Below, piece after piece: positions 13,494 to 24,035 of a DNA stretch of 64,000 bases. Both the position numbers and the translations under genes were made by a program. The notes under the pieces were generated by a model that was not told the origin of the DNA, did no database searches, and was given only the letters and a program-made list of their open reading frames with translations. Each line of letters begins with the position of its first letter. Position 1 is the stretch's first letter. Origin of the DNA: Gammaproteobacteria bacterium (GTDB lineage: Bacteria > Pseudomonadota > Gammaproteobacteria > Poriferisulfidales > Poriferisulfidaceae); contig JAPONY010000051.1 of assembly GCA_026713705.1 (NCBI GenBank), positions 1-64,000 on the forward strand. Direction: 5' to 3'.

Positions 13494-15182
13494 TCACCTT
13501 CCGTTAGTATCAAAAGCGAATCGTTCGGTCTTCTTTATTCCGTATAACTCAAAGACTGCTTGGTTGCGGCTATCGATATCCCCGCGTTCAATTGCAGTTG
13601 CGAGTTTTTTCCTCAGGTTTTTTGGCACGTCCTTCCAGAATGGGATACGAATGCGTCTCAAGTATTGCGCCTGGAAGCGAAGGTATCCGCCACGCATTTT
13701 CGTCGAGTAGGCACCTACGAATAATTTAGCAATACCGGAAAGCAAAACAGCCTGCAATATCCGGAGGTTCCATTCGTCTGATGTGATGTAGTAAAGGTTG
13801 TGGTGGGGATAGTACCGCCCATCTTCATAAACGACATGAGCCTCCCCTTTGATGTCTGGAATAAGAAGTTTCGGTTTGCTGGCCAAGGTCGGGTCGATGC
13901 GGTCGATCGTCCGGTACCAATTATTGGGATTCTTTTGTGAGATATGACGTTTTCTCAATGCGTCCCCGAAGCCGTTCAGGTAGGCACTCAGCTTGGGATA
14001 GCGACCTAGGGAAACCAAATTGCCTTCGTCGTCGAAAGGGTTGATGACACCGTCTCCACGCCAGCGTACTTCTCCCGAGCGAATGTCGCGGGTGGTCACG
14101 AGAGGCAATTTTCGGTCTACTTCCACGTCAAGTTCATCGAATGGCGCAACATAGAGCTTGTCTGCGCCTGTAGCGACTCCGATGCCGACTTTACAGCCTG
14201 CCTCCTCTAGTGTTGGAAATTCGTGTTCAAGACGGCGCACGACCTCCAAACGATCCAGTGAATCCAGAATCCAAGGATCGGCCCCAGTTGCGACCGCTGA
14301 GATCTCCTCGATATCTCCGCGTTTTGGGGCTTTTTTCGCCAACATTTCTCTGGCTAAAGCCGCCAGATTGCCCGCTTCGATCTCGGGCCTACGGGTCACA
14401 CGGGTCGAACCTGCTGGAGCCCTGGAGATCACGGTTATTGCCGGATAAGCGGTCACTTCGGAATGGAATGCCGGGGTGTCCACCATGTCTACATAAAACT
14501 TCAAATGGTGGCTCTCGCCCACCCACTTGCGTAACGGGGCTCCGTAGCGGTTTTTCATCCAGCGATCGGAACAAATGAACCCCAATGTCCCGCCCTCACG
14601 CAAGAGAGATAGAGATTTTTCTATAAAGGGGATGTAAATGTCTGCACGGTCATGGATGGTTCGGAATCGATGCCGATACTCTGTCATCAATTCGGCGGGA
14701 ATTGCTTCATGCCGAATATATGGGGGATTTCCAACTACATAATGAAAACAATCGGGAAGGGTTTCCAGCAGAAAATCGCCTTGAATCAGCCAGCTTTCTA
14801 ATAAATCAGACCGAGTTTCCAGAGAGAAGCCCCCTTGGGCAAGAAGGTCATCCAGTCGGTTTCGGGTTTGTTGAAAAGAATCGTTGTGCAACTCGACCGC
14901 ACGAATCGCGTCCGTCAATTGCGGCAGAGTGCCCTCTCGATTACGCCAAGCCTGCAGAAGGCGTTCTACAGCCGCAAGAAGAAAATCCCCATTGCCGAAA
15001 GAAGGCTCAAGGAGACACTGCTTGTAGAGTGTCTTGTGGGCAGCATATCCGGTTAGATCAAGTATAAAGTCGACTACTTCGCGTCGCGTAAATACGGCCC
15101 CCCTCTCCTCCGTATTGCTCATGGCCATCCTTGCCACGGCTGCTTCGGTGGGTGACAAACCAGACAAAGACGCTTGACGCAC
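13494..15182 (-). CDS. Type II adenine-specific DNA methyltransferase, partner of the PaeR7I-like enzyme
   Basis: N6-adenine MTase signature NPPYIRHE and N-terminal [34 protein letters not shown]-binding motif. Confidence 0.88.
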   Translation of the reverse strand: MRQASLSGLSPTEAAVARMAMSNTEERGAVFTRREVVDFILDLTGYAAHKTLYKQCLLEPSFGNGDFLLAAVERLLQAWRNREGTLPQLTDAIRAVELHNDSFQQTRNRLDDLLAQGGFSLETRSDLLESWLIQGDFLLETLPDCFHYVVGNPPYIRHEAIPAELMTEYRHRFRTIHDRADIYIPFIEKSLSLLREGGTLGFICSDRWMKNRYGAPLRKWVGESHHLKFYVDMVDTPAFHSEVTAYPAITVISRAPAGSTRVTRRPEIEAGNLAALAREMLAKKAPKRGDIEEISAVATGADPWILDSLDRLEVVRRLEHEFPTLEEAGCKVGIGVATGADKLYVAPFDELDVEVDRKLPLVTTRDIRSGEVRWRGDGVINPFDDEGNLVSLGRYPKLSAYLNGFGDALRKRHISQKNPNNWYRTIDRIDPTLASKPKLLIPDIKGEAHVVYEDGRYYPHHNLYYITSDEWNLRILQAVLLSGIAKLFVGAYSTKMRGGYLRFQAQYLRRIRIPFWKDVPKNLRKKLATAIERGDIDSRNQAVFELYGIKKTERFAFDTNGR

Positions 15183-15687
15183 AGAAAGGATCCCCTATCG
15201 GCCAATGATCCCAGCTCTAAGCACATGCATGCCTCCAATCGGCATGTGCGCTTCTGGCACATCATAGTACCCTATTTAAACGCGAGTAACTTGCAGCTCC
15301 TCCTCTCTTCGCTGAAATATTTGTTTTCTCAAGATTTATCTGGCGCATCGCGGTTTTGTATGGAATCTCATCATGCTCTGGTCTGTCGCGAGCACGCTCA
15401 CGGCGAATTCGCTCCGCCTTTCATTCTCTTCGGCCAGGCCGGCGAAAGATTCTTGGCCATAGTCGGAAACGCTTGTAGGCCAGCCCTCCTCACCCGCCAA
15501 CCCCACCTTGGAAAACCAGGTGTTACAGGAACCTGCGCGAGACCTGCGGCAGACGCCATGGCGAGAGACCTTTCGGGACTTTCCGCACACTTCCGCGAAG
15601 AGCTATTTATCTGCTTACGGACTCTAAGCCCTAGCAATCCGATATACTGTCCGCACTCCAAATTTCATGCGTAATCCTGCCTGACCC

Positions 15688-16011
15688 ATGACTTTCGTCG
15701 TTCTTGAAGACTGCATCAAATGCAAATACACCGACTGCGTGGAAGTCTGCCCCGTTGAGTGTTTCCATGAGGGTCCGAATTTCCTGGTGATCGATCCGGA
15801 AGAGTGTATCGACTGCGCCTTGTGCGTGCCGGAATGCCCAATCGATGCCATCGTGCCTGAAAAAGATGTTCCTGAGGATCAACAGGAATTCATCCAGATC
15901 AACGCCGACCTGTCTGGGGAATGGCCGGAAATCAGCCGCCAGAAGCCTCCTCCGCCCGATGCGGACGAGTGGCGCGGCAAACCCGGGAAGAAAACACTGC
16001 TTGATCTCTAA
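15688..16011 (+). CDS. fdxA: Seven-iron ferredoxin
   Basis: [55 protein letters not shown]: two Fe-S cluster motifs. Confidence 0.95.
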   Translation: MTFVVLEDCIKCKYTDCVEVCPVECFHEGPNFLVIDPEECIDCALCVPECPIDAIVPEKDVPEDQQEFIQINADLSGEWPEISRQKPPPPDADEWRGKPGKKTLLDL

Positions 16012-18818
16012 TGAGACGGACTGTCTGCCCCCTGCATGTCCCGCTGGGCGATTATTGCGCCGAAGTCATCCTGGAGCGCCATGCGGAAACCCTTCCGGAT
16101 CTAACCAATCTCGCGATCCTGACGCCGAACGCCACCTCGGGTCGGGCTTTGCGCTCGGAACTAATGCATCGCGCCGAGCAGCGAGGACACCAAGGACTGC
16201 TACTTCCACCCATTCTCCCCTTTCCGTTGTGGGCGCACCAAAACAGCCCATACAGCGGTTCGGAAAACCACCTGTCCGAGCTATTGGACCTAGTAGAGGT
16301 CCTGCATCAAAATAAAGTCCTCCGGGCCCTGAGCCAGGCAGACTCTTGGTCCGTGGCCCGCGAAATGATGAGCCTGTTCGATCAACTATGGCTCAACGAA
16401 ACCTCGTTGCCGTCAGACCGGGAAGAGTTAACGTCTCAGCTACAGGAGGCCTACCGTATTGAAGGTAAACCGCCCGATCAGTTGGGCGATGAAGCTCGCA
16501 TCATCCATCTTCTCTGGACCGCTTGGAGCGAAGACTCAGGAGATCTCCTCAGTTCCGGGAAATGCTACCGCGAAGCCTTGCGGCGTCTCCGCCTTCCCCC
16601 GGAAACGGAAGCCATCTACGTTTGCGGGCATGACCGGCTCACGCGCGCCGAAATTGAAGCATTGACACGGATGGGCGAGGAGGTTCCGGTTTCCATTCTC
16701 ACCCGTCCGCAGGCCCTTATTCCGCTGGATACGGACCCACTTCCTGCAAGCAGCCCATGCCCCCCCTACGCTGCCGTCTTAGAGGAAGCCTTTGCGTGTG
16801 AACAAGCCACCGTAGTGGAACGCGCACGTGCCTGCCGCGCGGATCACCCCGAAGATCCCTTGAAAGGCCGGCTCTTCACTTTCATTGCCGAACAGGCGGA
16901 GCCTCACGCCCGCGGAATCGACATCCAGATCCGGCGCTGGCTGAACGAGGGGCACCGAAACATTGGATTGGTCACGGAGGACCGTAAGCTGGCGCGCCGG
17001 GTACGCGCCTTGCTGGAGCGTGCCGGCATTCAGATTCAGGACTATGCCGGTTGGGCCCTGTCCACCACCAGCGCCGCCAGCACAATCGAACGATGGCTCG
17101 AATGCTTGGATCAGGATTTTCACTATTTGGCGCTGCTGGACATCCTTAAATCGCCATTCGTGCGTTTGACGGCATCTCCCGACCACTTGAACCAAGTTGG
17201 GGATTTTGAGCAATCGCTGCATCGAAACAATATTCACGGTGGCTTGCAGAACTATCGGAAAATTGCGGAAGAAGAACCTGAATGGCTGGATTTTCTGGAT
17301 CAGGTCGAGGAAGCCTCTCGCCCCCTTCTGGCACTTCAAGACCAGCCAACCGGCAGAGAATACATGGAAGCGTTGCTGAAAAGCTTGGATTCGCTAGGTT
17401 GTCGGCCTGGCCTGGCCGATGATGAGGTCGGAGAAAAAGTGCTATCGGAACTGGACCGGATGTATTTCCAGTTGGAACAAAACGAAACGCGACTGCCCAA
17501 ATCCCAGTGGCGCGCCTTGCTGCGCCGGGCATTGGAACAGCATAACTATCGGCGAAAATCATCCCAGAGCGCGGTCTCTTTGATCAATCTGGGCCAAGCC
17601 CACCTGACTCGCTTCGATTGCCTGATCGTCGCCGGGATGGACTCCCGCCACTATCCGGGTACGGATTCCTCCTTTCTCGTCTTCAACGACTCGGTGCGCA
17701 GCGATTTGGGGTTGCCAACCTGCGCCGAACTGAGAAAATTAGGTCTTCAGAGATTCCTGTCCCTGATTTTGTCCTCCGGACAGGTTCTCCTGACCTACCA
17801 GAAGACTGATCAGGACGAACCGCTCTTGCCCAGCAGCTGGTGGACTCAGGTCGCCGTATTTCACCGCTTGGTTTACGGAACTTCACTCAAAGAACTCTCT
17901 CTGCCTGTACTCAGTCTGCACCCGGACGCCTGGGTGCGCCCTCCTGGCCTCCAAACCCGTGAACCTGCCCTTGATGTCATGCCCAATCCCTCTGTCCGCC
18001 GGGAATTGCTGCCGAATCGGATCTCAGCCAGCGGACACCAAGCTCTGGTCGATTGCCCGTATCGTTTCTATGTCCGGTACATGCTACGCATTCGGGAAGC
18101 CGACATCATCCGCGAGGAAATGGACAATCTGGAGTTTGGAGGCTACGTCCATCGGTGCCTGGAGGCCTTTCACACGGGGATTTCCGGTGCTCCGGGGCCT
18201 TGGCCAGGTCGAATCGCCGAAAACGAGGCTTCCGCGCTTAGCTTGTTGCGGGAAATTGGTGAGCATCTTATGGAGCAACTTGCCCCGAGTCCTTCGAACA
18301 TCGTATTCCTCGAGCGATGGAAGACCATTGCCCGACGTTATGTTCAGCGTCAGAAATCCATGGAAAATCATCAAGCCCCTATTGAAAGCGAGCAAGTGAT
18401 GGAATGCAAAATCGATGAAAACCTGGTGCTGGACGGACGCATTGACCGGGTGGATCAAGACGAAAATGGCGATTGGGTCGTAATCGACTATAAAACCGGC
18501 ACTCACAAAATTTCCAAGGATGAGGTGCAAAACGGAGAACAGGTCCAATTGCCCAGCTATGCGTTGATGGCGGAATCCATCCAGCGGGCGGAATACTGGT
18601 GGCTGAGCCAAGCCTCCCAGAAAGATATCCCGCTGACTTCTCTGAGTGGAAAGGATCTTTCAGACCTCAGCCGGAAAGTGCACGCCCGGCTACATGACGT
18701 ATTCCAGAATCTGTATGCGCGGGGCGGAATGCCAGCCAACGGGAATGAGGAAGCCTGTAAGCACTGCTACGCCCAGGGAGTGTGCCGCAAGGATCTGAGC
18801 GAAATTGAGAGAGTCTAG
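16011..18818 (+). CDS. AddB-like PD-(D/E)XK nuclease family protein
   Basis: C-terminal nuclease motif (DGRIDRVDQDENGDWVVIDYKTG), preceding conserved region YRFYVRYML, and terminal Cys cluster CKHCYAQGVC; TAATG overlap with the ferredoxin gene. Confidence 0.8.
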   Translation: MRRTVCPLHVPLGDYCAEVILERHAETLPDLTNLAILTPNATSGRALRSELMHRAEQRGHQGLLLPPILPFPLWAHQNSPYSGSENHLSELLDLVEVLHQNKVLRALSQADSWSVAREMMSLFDQLWLNETSLPSDREELTSQLQEAYRIEGKPPDQLGDEARIIHLLWTAWSEDSGDLLSSGKCYREALRRLRLPPETEAIYVCGHDRLTRAEIEALTRMGEEVPVSILTRPQALIPLDTDPLPASSPCPPYAAVLEEAFACEQATVVERARACRADHPEDPLKGRLFTFIAEQAEPHARGIDIQIRRWLNEGHRNIGLVTEDRKLARRVRALLERAGIQIQDYAGWALSTTSAASTIERWLECLDQDFHYLALLDILKSPFVRLTASPDHLNQVGDFEQSLHRNNIHGGLQNYRKIAEEEPEWLDFLDQVEEASRPLLALQDQPTGREYMEALLKSLDSLGCRPGLADDEVGEKVLSELDRMYFQLEQNETRLPKSQWRALLRRALEQHNYRRKSSQSAVSLINLGQAHLTRFDCLIVAGMDSRHYPGTDSSFLVFNDSVRSDLGLPTCAELRKLGLQRFLSLILSSGQVLLTYQKTDQDEPLLPSSWWTQVAVFHRLVYGTSLKELSLPVLSLHPDAWVRPPGLQTREPALDVMPNPSVRRELLPNRISASGHQALVDCPYRFYVRYMLRIREADIIREEMDNLEFGGYVHRCLEAFHTGISGAPGPWPGRIAENEASALSLLREIGEHLMEQLAPSPSNIVFLERWKTIARRYVQRQKSMENHQAPIESEQVMECKIDENLVLDGRIDRVDQDENGDWVVIDYKTGTHKISKDEVQNGEQVQLPSYALMAESIQRAEYWWLSQASQKDIPLTSLSGKDLSDLSRKVHARLHDVFQNLYARGGMPANGNEEACKHCYAQGVCRKDLSEIERV

Positions 18819-18934
18819 ATCAGAAAGTAATACATGCAATATCAAATATATAAATTTAGTACCTTATAAACATATAGAAAACAGATTTTTTGAAGAGGAG
18901 CCGCGTCAGAAGTGACTACTTTGGCCTTTTTCGA

Positions 18935-19711
18935 CTACGTGGTCGAGACGCCCAAATCCTCAAGCAAGTCGCACAATAGCATAAGGTCTTCGAACGCCTG
19001 GGCTTTGCCTTGGGGGCGGCGCAACAGGTAGGCCGGGTGATAAGTCGGAATCACAGGAATCCCAGATCCTGACATTTCATGGACAGCCCCGCGCAACCGA
19101 CCGATCGGCGTCTCCACGTCCAAAAGATTATGGGCTGCTACAGCCCCCAGCGCCAAAATTGCCTTGGGCTGGATCAATTCGATCTGGCGATTCAGATACG
19201 GTCGACATTTCTCCGCCTCATTCGGTGTCGGGTTTTCGTTGTTTGGCGGGCGGCACTTCAGAATATTTGCGATAAATACGCGTTCCCGGCTCATTCCAAT
19301 CGCTGCCAGCATGCTATCCAACAGTTTCCCAGCGCGGCCGACGAATGGTTCTCCTTGGGCATCCTCATCCGCCCCCGGCGCCTCGCCAATCAGCATAAGG
19401 TCTGCGTCTTCGGCCCCTACCCCGAAGACTGTGTTCTTTCGAGTCCGGTGCAATTCGCACAGGACACACTCCGAAACCTCCTTGCGTACGATCCGCCATT
19501 GACGCAAATACCGTCCTTCGGCGTTCAGCGTCAGCGTCGTGGTACTGATTTTCTCCTCTTCCACGTTTCCCGCGACTCCAGCTGTCGGAGCATTCGTTTC
19601 CCCTGCTTCGTTCCCTGATTCTTCCATCTCATTCGAATCCCGATGGCGCCATTGGCCCAAGCCCAGCTCCTTAAGATGCGCGTCGCTGGGTGTGGTTCTG
19701 CCGTTCGACAT
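18935..19711 (-). CDS. Uracil-DNA glycosylase, family 4
   Basis: [49 protein letters not shown] and [13 protein letters not shown] are typical of this family. Confidence 0.92.
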   Translation of the reverse strand: MSNGRTTPSDAHLKELGLGQWRHRDSNEMEESGNEAGETNAPTAGVAGNVEEEKISTTTLTLNAEGRYLRQWRIVRKEVSECVLCELHRTRKNTVFGVGAEDADLMLIGEAPGADEDAQGEPFVGRAGKLLDSMLAAIGMSRERVFIANILKCRPPNNENPTPNEAEKCRPYLNRQIELIQPKAILALGAVAAHNLLDVETPIGRLRGAVHEMSGSGIPVIPTYHPAYLLRRPQGKAQAFEDLMLLCDLLEDLGVSTT

Positions 19712-19722
19712 CGAATCCCACG

Positions 19723-21261
19723 TTATATATGGTCCAGTTGCGGATGCATTCGCCCTGATTCCCGAATCAACTTGCCTAGTGCGTTCAGGTACGCGTGTGC
19801 GGAAGCAATGACGATATCCGTATGGGCGCCTTGCCCGTTGACCACCATGCCGTTCTTCCGCAGGCGAACGGTAACTTCTCCCTGGGCATCTGTTCCGGTC
19901 GTGATGTTGTTGACCGAATACAGCTGCAATTCGGACTCCGAGTTGACGATGTTTTCAATAGCGCGGAATGAGGCGTCCACCGGTCCGCCCCCGGAGGCTT
20001 CTCCCTCGAACTGCTTGCTGCCCTGCGCCAAGGTGACCCGTGCCACAGGCGTCGTACCTATTTTCGAGGTTACCTCAAGATCGACCAATTGGTAGACCTC
20101 CTCGTCTGTCGCCTCTGTTTCCATCAGCGCCAGCCTCCTCAGGTCGTCATCATAGATCTCATGTTTTCGGTCTGCCAGCCCCTTGAAATGGGCGAAAAAA
20201 GCATCCATCTCGTCGTCCCCGATTCTGAGGCCAAGTTTCTGGATGCGATCCATGATAGCGCGTCGTCCGGAATGTTTGCCCAAAACGATCCGATTGTCGG
20301 ACCAGCCCACATCCTGAGCACGCATAATCTCATACGTCTCGCGATATTTGAGCACCCCATCCTGATGAATGCCGGATTCGTGCGCGAATGCATTGGCCCC
20401 CACGATCGCTTTGTTTGGCTGCACCGGGAATCCGGTCACGCTGGAAACCAAGCGCGACGTTGGAACGATCCGGGTGGTGTCGACCTCGCTATCGCAATCG
20501 AATACGTCCTGCCGCGTACGCACGGCCATGACGATTTCCTCGAGCGAGGCATTTCCGGCCCGCTCCCCCAAGCCGTTGATGGTGCATTCGACTTGGCGGG
20601 CACCATGGCGTACTGCGGACAGGGAATTGGCAACGGCCAAGCCCAAGTCGTTATGGCAGTGCACCGAAAACACAGCTTGATCCGAATTCGGGACCCGTTC
20701 GATTAACTCTCCGACCAACTCGCCGAATTGGAATGGAAGGCTGTATCCCACGGTATCCGGAATGTTGATGGTCCGCGCCCCGGCCGTGATCACCGCTTCG
20801 ATGACCCGGCAGAGGAAATCCCGGTCCGACCGCCCGGCATCCTCGGGAGAGAATTCCACATCATCAGTATATTGCCGGACCCGTTTTACCGCGGCTACGG
20901 CATGTTCTACCACCTGCTCCGGTTGCATGCGGAGCTTTTGTTCCATATGAATCGGGGAGGTTGCGATGAAGGTATGGATGCGCGGGCGCGCAGCCGCCCT
21001 CAGTGCCTCGGCCGCCCGATCGATGTCCTTGTCCAGGGCGCGCGCCAATCCGCAAACGGTGCTGTCAGTCACCTCTTGGCCGATTCGCCGCACGGATTCG
21101 AACTCGTCCGGACTTGCGATCGGAAACCCGGCTTCAATAACATCGACACGCATTCCTTCCAAGGCACGAGCGATGTTTAGTTTTTCGTCTCGCGTCATGG
21201 AAGCCCCGGGACTCTGCTCGCCATCCCGAAGCGTGGTGTCAAAAATGATCAACTTGTCCAT
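19723..21261 (-). CDS. leuA: 2-isopropylmalate synthase
   Basis: [35 protein letters not shown] and C-terminal regulatory domain. Confidence 0.96.
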   Translation of the reverse strand: MDKLIIFDTTLRDGEQSPGASMTRDEKLNIARALEGMRVDVIEAGFPIASPDEFESVRRIGQEVTDSTVCGLARALDKDIDRAAEALRAAARPRIHTFIATSPIHMEQKLRMQPEQVVEHAVAAVKRVRQYTDDVEFSPEDAGRSDRDFLCRVIEAVITAGARTINIPDTVGYSLPFQFGELVGELIERVPNSDQAVFSVHCHNDLGLAVANSLSAVRHGARQVECTINGLGERAGNASLEEIVMAVRTRQDVFDCDSEVDTTRIVPTSRLVSSVTGFPVQPNKAIVGANAFAHESGIHQDGVLKYRETYEIMRAQDVGWSDNRIVLGKHSGRRAIMDRIQKLGLRIGDDEMDAFFAHFKGLADRKHEIYDDDLRRLALMETEATDEEVYQLVDLEVTSKIGTTPVARVTLAQGSKQFEGEASGGGPVDASFRAIENIVNSESELQLYSVNNITTGTDAQGEVTVRLRKNGMVVNGQGAHTDIVIASAHAYLNALGKLIRESGRMHPQLDHI

Positions 21262-21286
21262 TTCTGGATTTTCCCTTGGCTTTGGC

Positions 21287-21427
21287 CCCTTGTTTCAAGG
21301 GCATGGGGTCAACTTGTTGGTGTCAGGCGTTTTATGCGCCAAATCAATTGTCAAAGTAGTAAATCATGCCGCTACCGCGGCAGGAGGAAAGCAGCCCGAA
21401 GCAGAGCAACACGGCGCGTCGCCGTGT
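21287..21427 (-). promoter_or_regulatory. Hairpin-rich leuA 5' leader (possible attenuator)
   Basis: Inverted repeats ACACGGCG-CGT-CGCCGTGT (21409-21427), TGCCGC-TACC-GCGGCA (21367-21382), GGCG-N7-CGCC (21326-21340) and CCCTTG-TTT-CAAGGG (21287-21301) between leuA and an upstream Leu/Val-containing 29-aa minus-strand ORF. Confidence 0.35.
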
Positions 21428-21557
21428 CGGGAGAGGAGAAATCGCGCGAAATCTTCATCATGATGTTCAATTGGTACGGTTCCTAGAATAACCGAATTTC
21501 GACTTTTCCGCTAATGGAAATTGGGCACGAACCCGTTCGCGGCAAAAAGGATCTGTA

Positions 21558-22364
21558 TCAGGCGAACGAAGGCCGCCGCCGGTGATAATGCTTTACGTCG
21601 CGGAAACTTTCACCACCCTCGTCGGTTGAGGCTCCCAAATACAACTCCTGCACATCTGACCGCCCCATCAGTTCCTTGGAGGGACCGTGCAGCATGACTC
21701 GCCCGTTTTCAACCACATAGGCTTCGGTCGCATAGTTAAGCGCGATCCTGGCGTTCTGCTCGGCAACCAAGAAACTCACCCCTTCATTCTTGTTGAGGCT
21801 CTGTACGATTTCGAAGACCTCTTCAACCAGCTGCGGGGCAATACCCATGGACGGTTCGTCAAGCAGAATGAGCTTCGGGCGCGACATCAAGGCCCGACCG
21901 ATGGCGACCATCTGCTGCTCCCCGCCAGAGGTGTAGCCAGCCTCGCTTTTCCTGCGTACTTTGATGCGCGGAAAATATTCATAGACCAATTCAAGGTCCT
22001 TTTTCGCCTGAGCTCGGTCTTCATGGATGAATGCGCCGGTCATCAGGTTCTCTTCCACCGTCAGGTGTGCAAAGCAGTGTCGCCCTTCCAGCACCTGCGA
22101 GACACCGCCTTTCACCAGATCGTATGCGCTCATTCCCGCAGTGTCTTCGCCCATAAGTTCAATCGAACCCTTGCTGATCTGTCCGCGTTCAGCCGGCAAC
22201 AGGTTGGAACATGCCTTGAGGGTTGTCGTCTTGCCTGCTCCGTTGCCGCCCAGCAACGAAACGATGTCACCTTTCTTTACCTGCAGACTGATGCCGCGCA
22301 AAGCCAGAATCACCCGGGCATAGGTGACTTCGATATTGTTGATTGATAGCAAGACATCAGTCAT
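21558..22364 (-). CDS. Branched-chain amino acid-type ABC transporter ATP-binding protein (LivF-like)
   Basis: Walker A GGNGAGKTTTLKA, signature SGGEQQMVAIGRALM, Walker B LILLDEPS. Confidence 0.92.
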   Translation of the reverse strand: MTDVLLSINNIEVTYARVILALRGISLQVKKGDIVSLLGGNGAGKTTTLKACSNLLPAERGQISKGSIELMGEDTAGMSAYDLVKGGVSQVLEGRHCFAHLTVEENLMTGAFIHEDRAQAKKDLELVYEYFPRIKVRRKSEAGYTSGGEQQMVAIGRALMSRPKLILLDEPSMGIAPQLVEEVFEIVQSLNKNEGVSFLVAEQNARIALNYATEAYVVENGRVMLHGPSKELMGRSDVQELYLGASTDEGGESFRDVKHYHRRRPSFA

Positions 22365-22426
22365 GATTCTAGTTCCAGTCGTATGGGGCTGAGTCTGAGG
22401 CGAAGCGAAGCACGCTTGGCGTCAGA

Positions 22427-22489
22427 GGCAACCTTTTGCCAAATCACCCCCCGGAGGGGGAAGAGGTCAGGCGGGGGTTGCCCCCCGCC
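22427..22489. repeat. Three consecutive short hairpins between the SBP gene and livF-like gene
   Basis: GGCAA-CCTT-TTGCC (22427-22440), CCCCC-CGGA-GGGGG (22447-22460), GGCGGGGG-TTGC-CCCCCGCC (22470-22489). Confidence 0.7.
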
Positions 22490-22515
22490 GTCCCTCAAAT
22501 ACAAACCGCTCCGAA

Positions 22516-23862
22516 TTAGACTTCGAAGTCGTCGCGCTGTGCGGGGTCGTTGCAATCACGCGGGGTAATCCCCTCGTTTGCGATTGCGTTTTCCGCTTTG
22601 GCATCGATGATGGCTTGAGAAAGCTCAACGTCACCGTCAATCCAGTCACTTGCGACTTCCCACTTCGTCTCGGCATACACCCACCGCATGAATTTGGCCT
22701 GGTGGCCGCCTACATGGTCCATGCAGTTGGTTTTGATCTCCGGAACTAGACCGTTAGCGCCCAACTCGGTCAGGCGTGCAGTATCCAGGTTCAGGTTCTC
22801 AAAGCCCCAGCGTACCTGAGCGGAGTTGACGTCAGCCCCGAAACGAGCCTGAGCGACACGAACCGCTTCCAAGTGAATGACACCAGCCATCACGCCGAGG
22901 TTCCAGTAGTTGGAACCGATGCGGGATTTGTCTTCCAGGTCACCCTTGCCCTGCTCATACAGGTTTGCAACGATCTCGTCAATTACCTTAGCCACGCGGC
23001 CCGTCGGGTGCGTGGTGATGGCCTGATAACCGTTGGCGGAAGAGCCAGCCGGCTTCACGTCACCGTCGTCGTTGCTCCAAATGTTACCGATCAGGTTGGA
23101 AATCGGGAAGCCCATGCGGACACCAGTCTGCATAGCCACCGGATTCATTACACCCCAACCGCGCAGCACCACGTAGTCAGGCTTCGAGCGGCGGATTTTC
23201 AGCCACTGTGAAGTCTGCTCGTTGCCCGGGTGAGGAACTTCGATCGCTTCAGATGAGCAACCATGCTTCTCGCAAAGCATGTGCGTGAATTCAACTGCCT
23301 CACGGCCATAGGTTGAACCGTGGAACAGAAGGACAATCTTCTTGCCCGCCAGATTCTCCATGCCGCCTTCCAACTGGCCGATGTAGGCCGTGATGATGGA
23401 ATGCTCGTCATAGGTGTTAATACCTGGCATGAAGTAGTACGGGAAGACGTCTCCACGCTGACCTTCGGTACGACCGTGGTTGACCGCGATGATAGCGATC
23501 TTGTCCTTACGGCCCTGCGCGACTAGAGAGGTGGAAATACCCACGGACAGAGGATCGAAAAACAGAGCTTGTTTGCCCTGGAATTCTTTCTGCCGGTGAT
23601 AACACTCCACGCCCTTCTGGTCGTTGTAGTTGGTCTCACACTCATTCCAGATGATATTCATGCCACCAACACCGCCTTCCTTCATGTTCATCAATGTGTA
23701 GTAATCGATGATTCCACCGAAGTAGCCGGTGCCACCTGTCGCGTACGGTCCCACTCGATAGACCGGCATGGGAATGTAGACGTCCCCTTCGGCCATCACT
23801 GGAGCGGTTACGGACATGGCGGTAGCCATAGCGAGACCCGTTATCCAAATTTTGGTTTTCAT
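22516..23862 (-). CDS. ABC transporter substrate-binding protein (LIV-type)
   Basis: Signal peptide MKTKIWITGLAMATAMSVTAPVMA; periplasmic binding protein-like domain; encoded inside the LIV transporter operon. Confidence 0.88.
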   Translation of the reverse strand: MKTKIWITGLAMATAMSVTAPVMAEGDVYIPMPVYRVGPYATGGTGYFGGIIDYYTLMNMKEGGVGGMNIIWNECETNYNDQKGVECYHRQKEFQGKQALFFDPLSVGISTSLVAQGRKDKIAIIAVNHGRTEGQRGDVFPYYFMPGINTYDEHSIITAYIGQLEGGMENLAGKKIVLLFHGSTYGREAVEFTHMLCEKHGCSSEAIEVPHPGNEQTSQWLKIRRSKPDYVVLRGWGVMNPVAMQTGVRMGFPISNLIGNIWSNDDGDVKPAGSSANGYQAITTHPTGRVAKVIDEIVANLYEQGKGDLEDKSRIGSNYWNLGVMAGVIHLEAVRVAQARFGADVNSAQVRWGFENLNLDTARLTELGANGLVPEIKTNCMDHVGGHQAKFMRWVYAETKWEVASDWIDGDVELSQAIIDAKAENAIANEGITPRDCNDPAQRDDFEV

Positions 23863-24035
23863 AATTTCTTTTGCCCTCCTATAAGAGGCTTTTTAGTTAT
23901 AGCTTGCAGTTAACTGCTTTTCAGCAAGCCCGTTTTACACCCAAACTTCCCTTTTAGCAAGTATGCTGAGGAAAATTCGCGAGTAATCTTGAAAAATCAA
24001 GGAATTAGATTTCACTGCTCCGGGTCCGGCACAGG

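Noticed and set aside
15174-15674. 166-aa plus-strand ORF between R-M and fdxA
   Set aside because: Low-complexity, non-protein-like composition; treated as non-coding gap.
12721-15687. Genomic island with att duplication at tmRNA
   Set aside because: No integrase gene and no second copy of the tmRNA 3' end found by eye; only proximity supports it.
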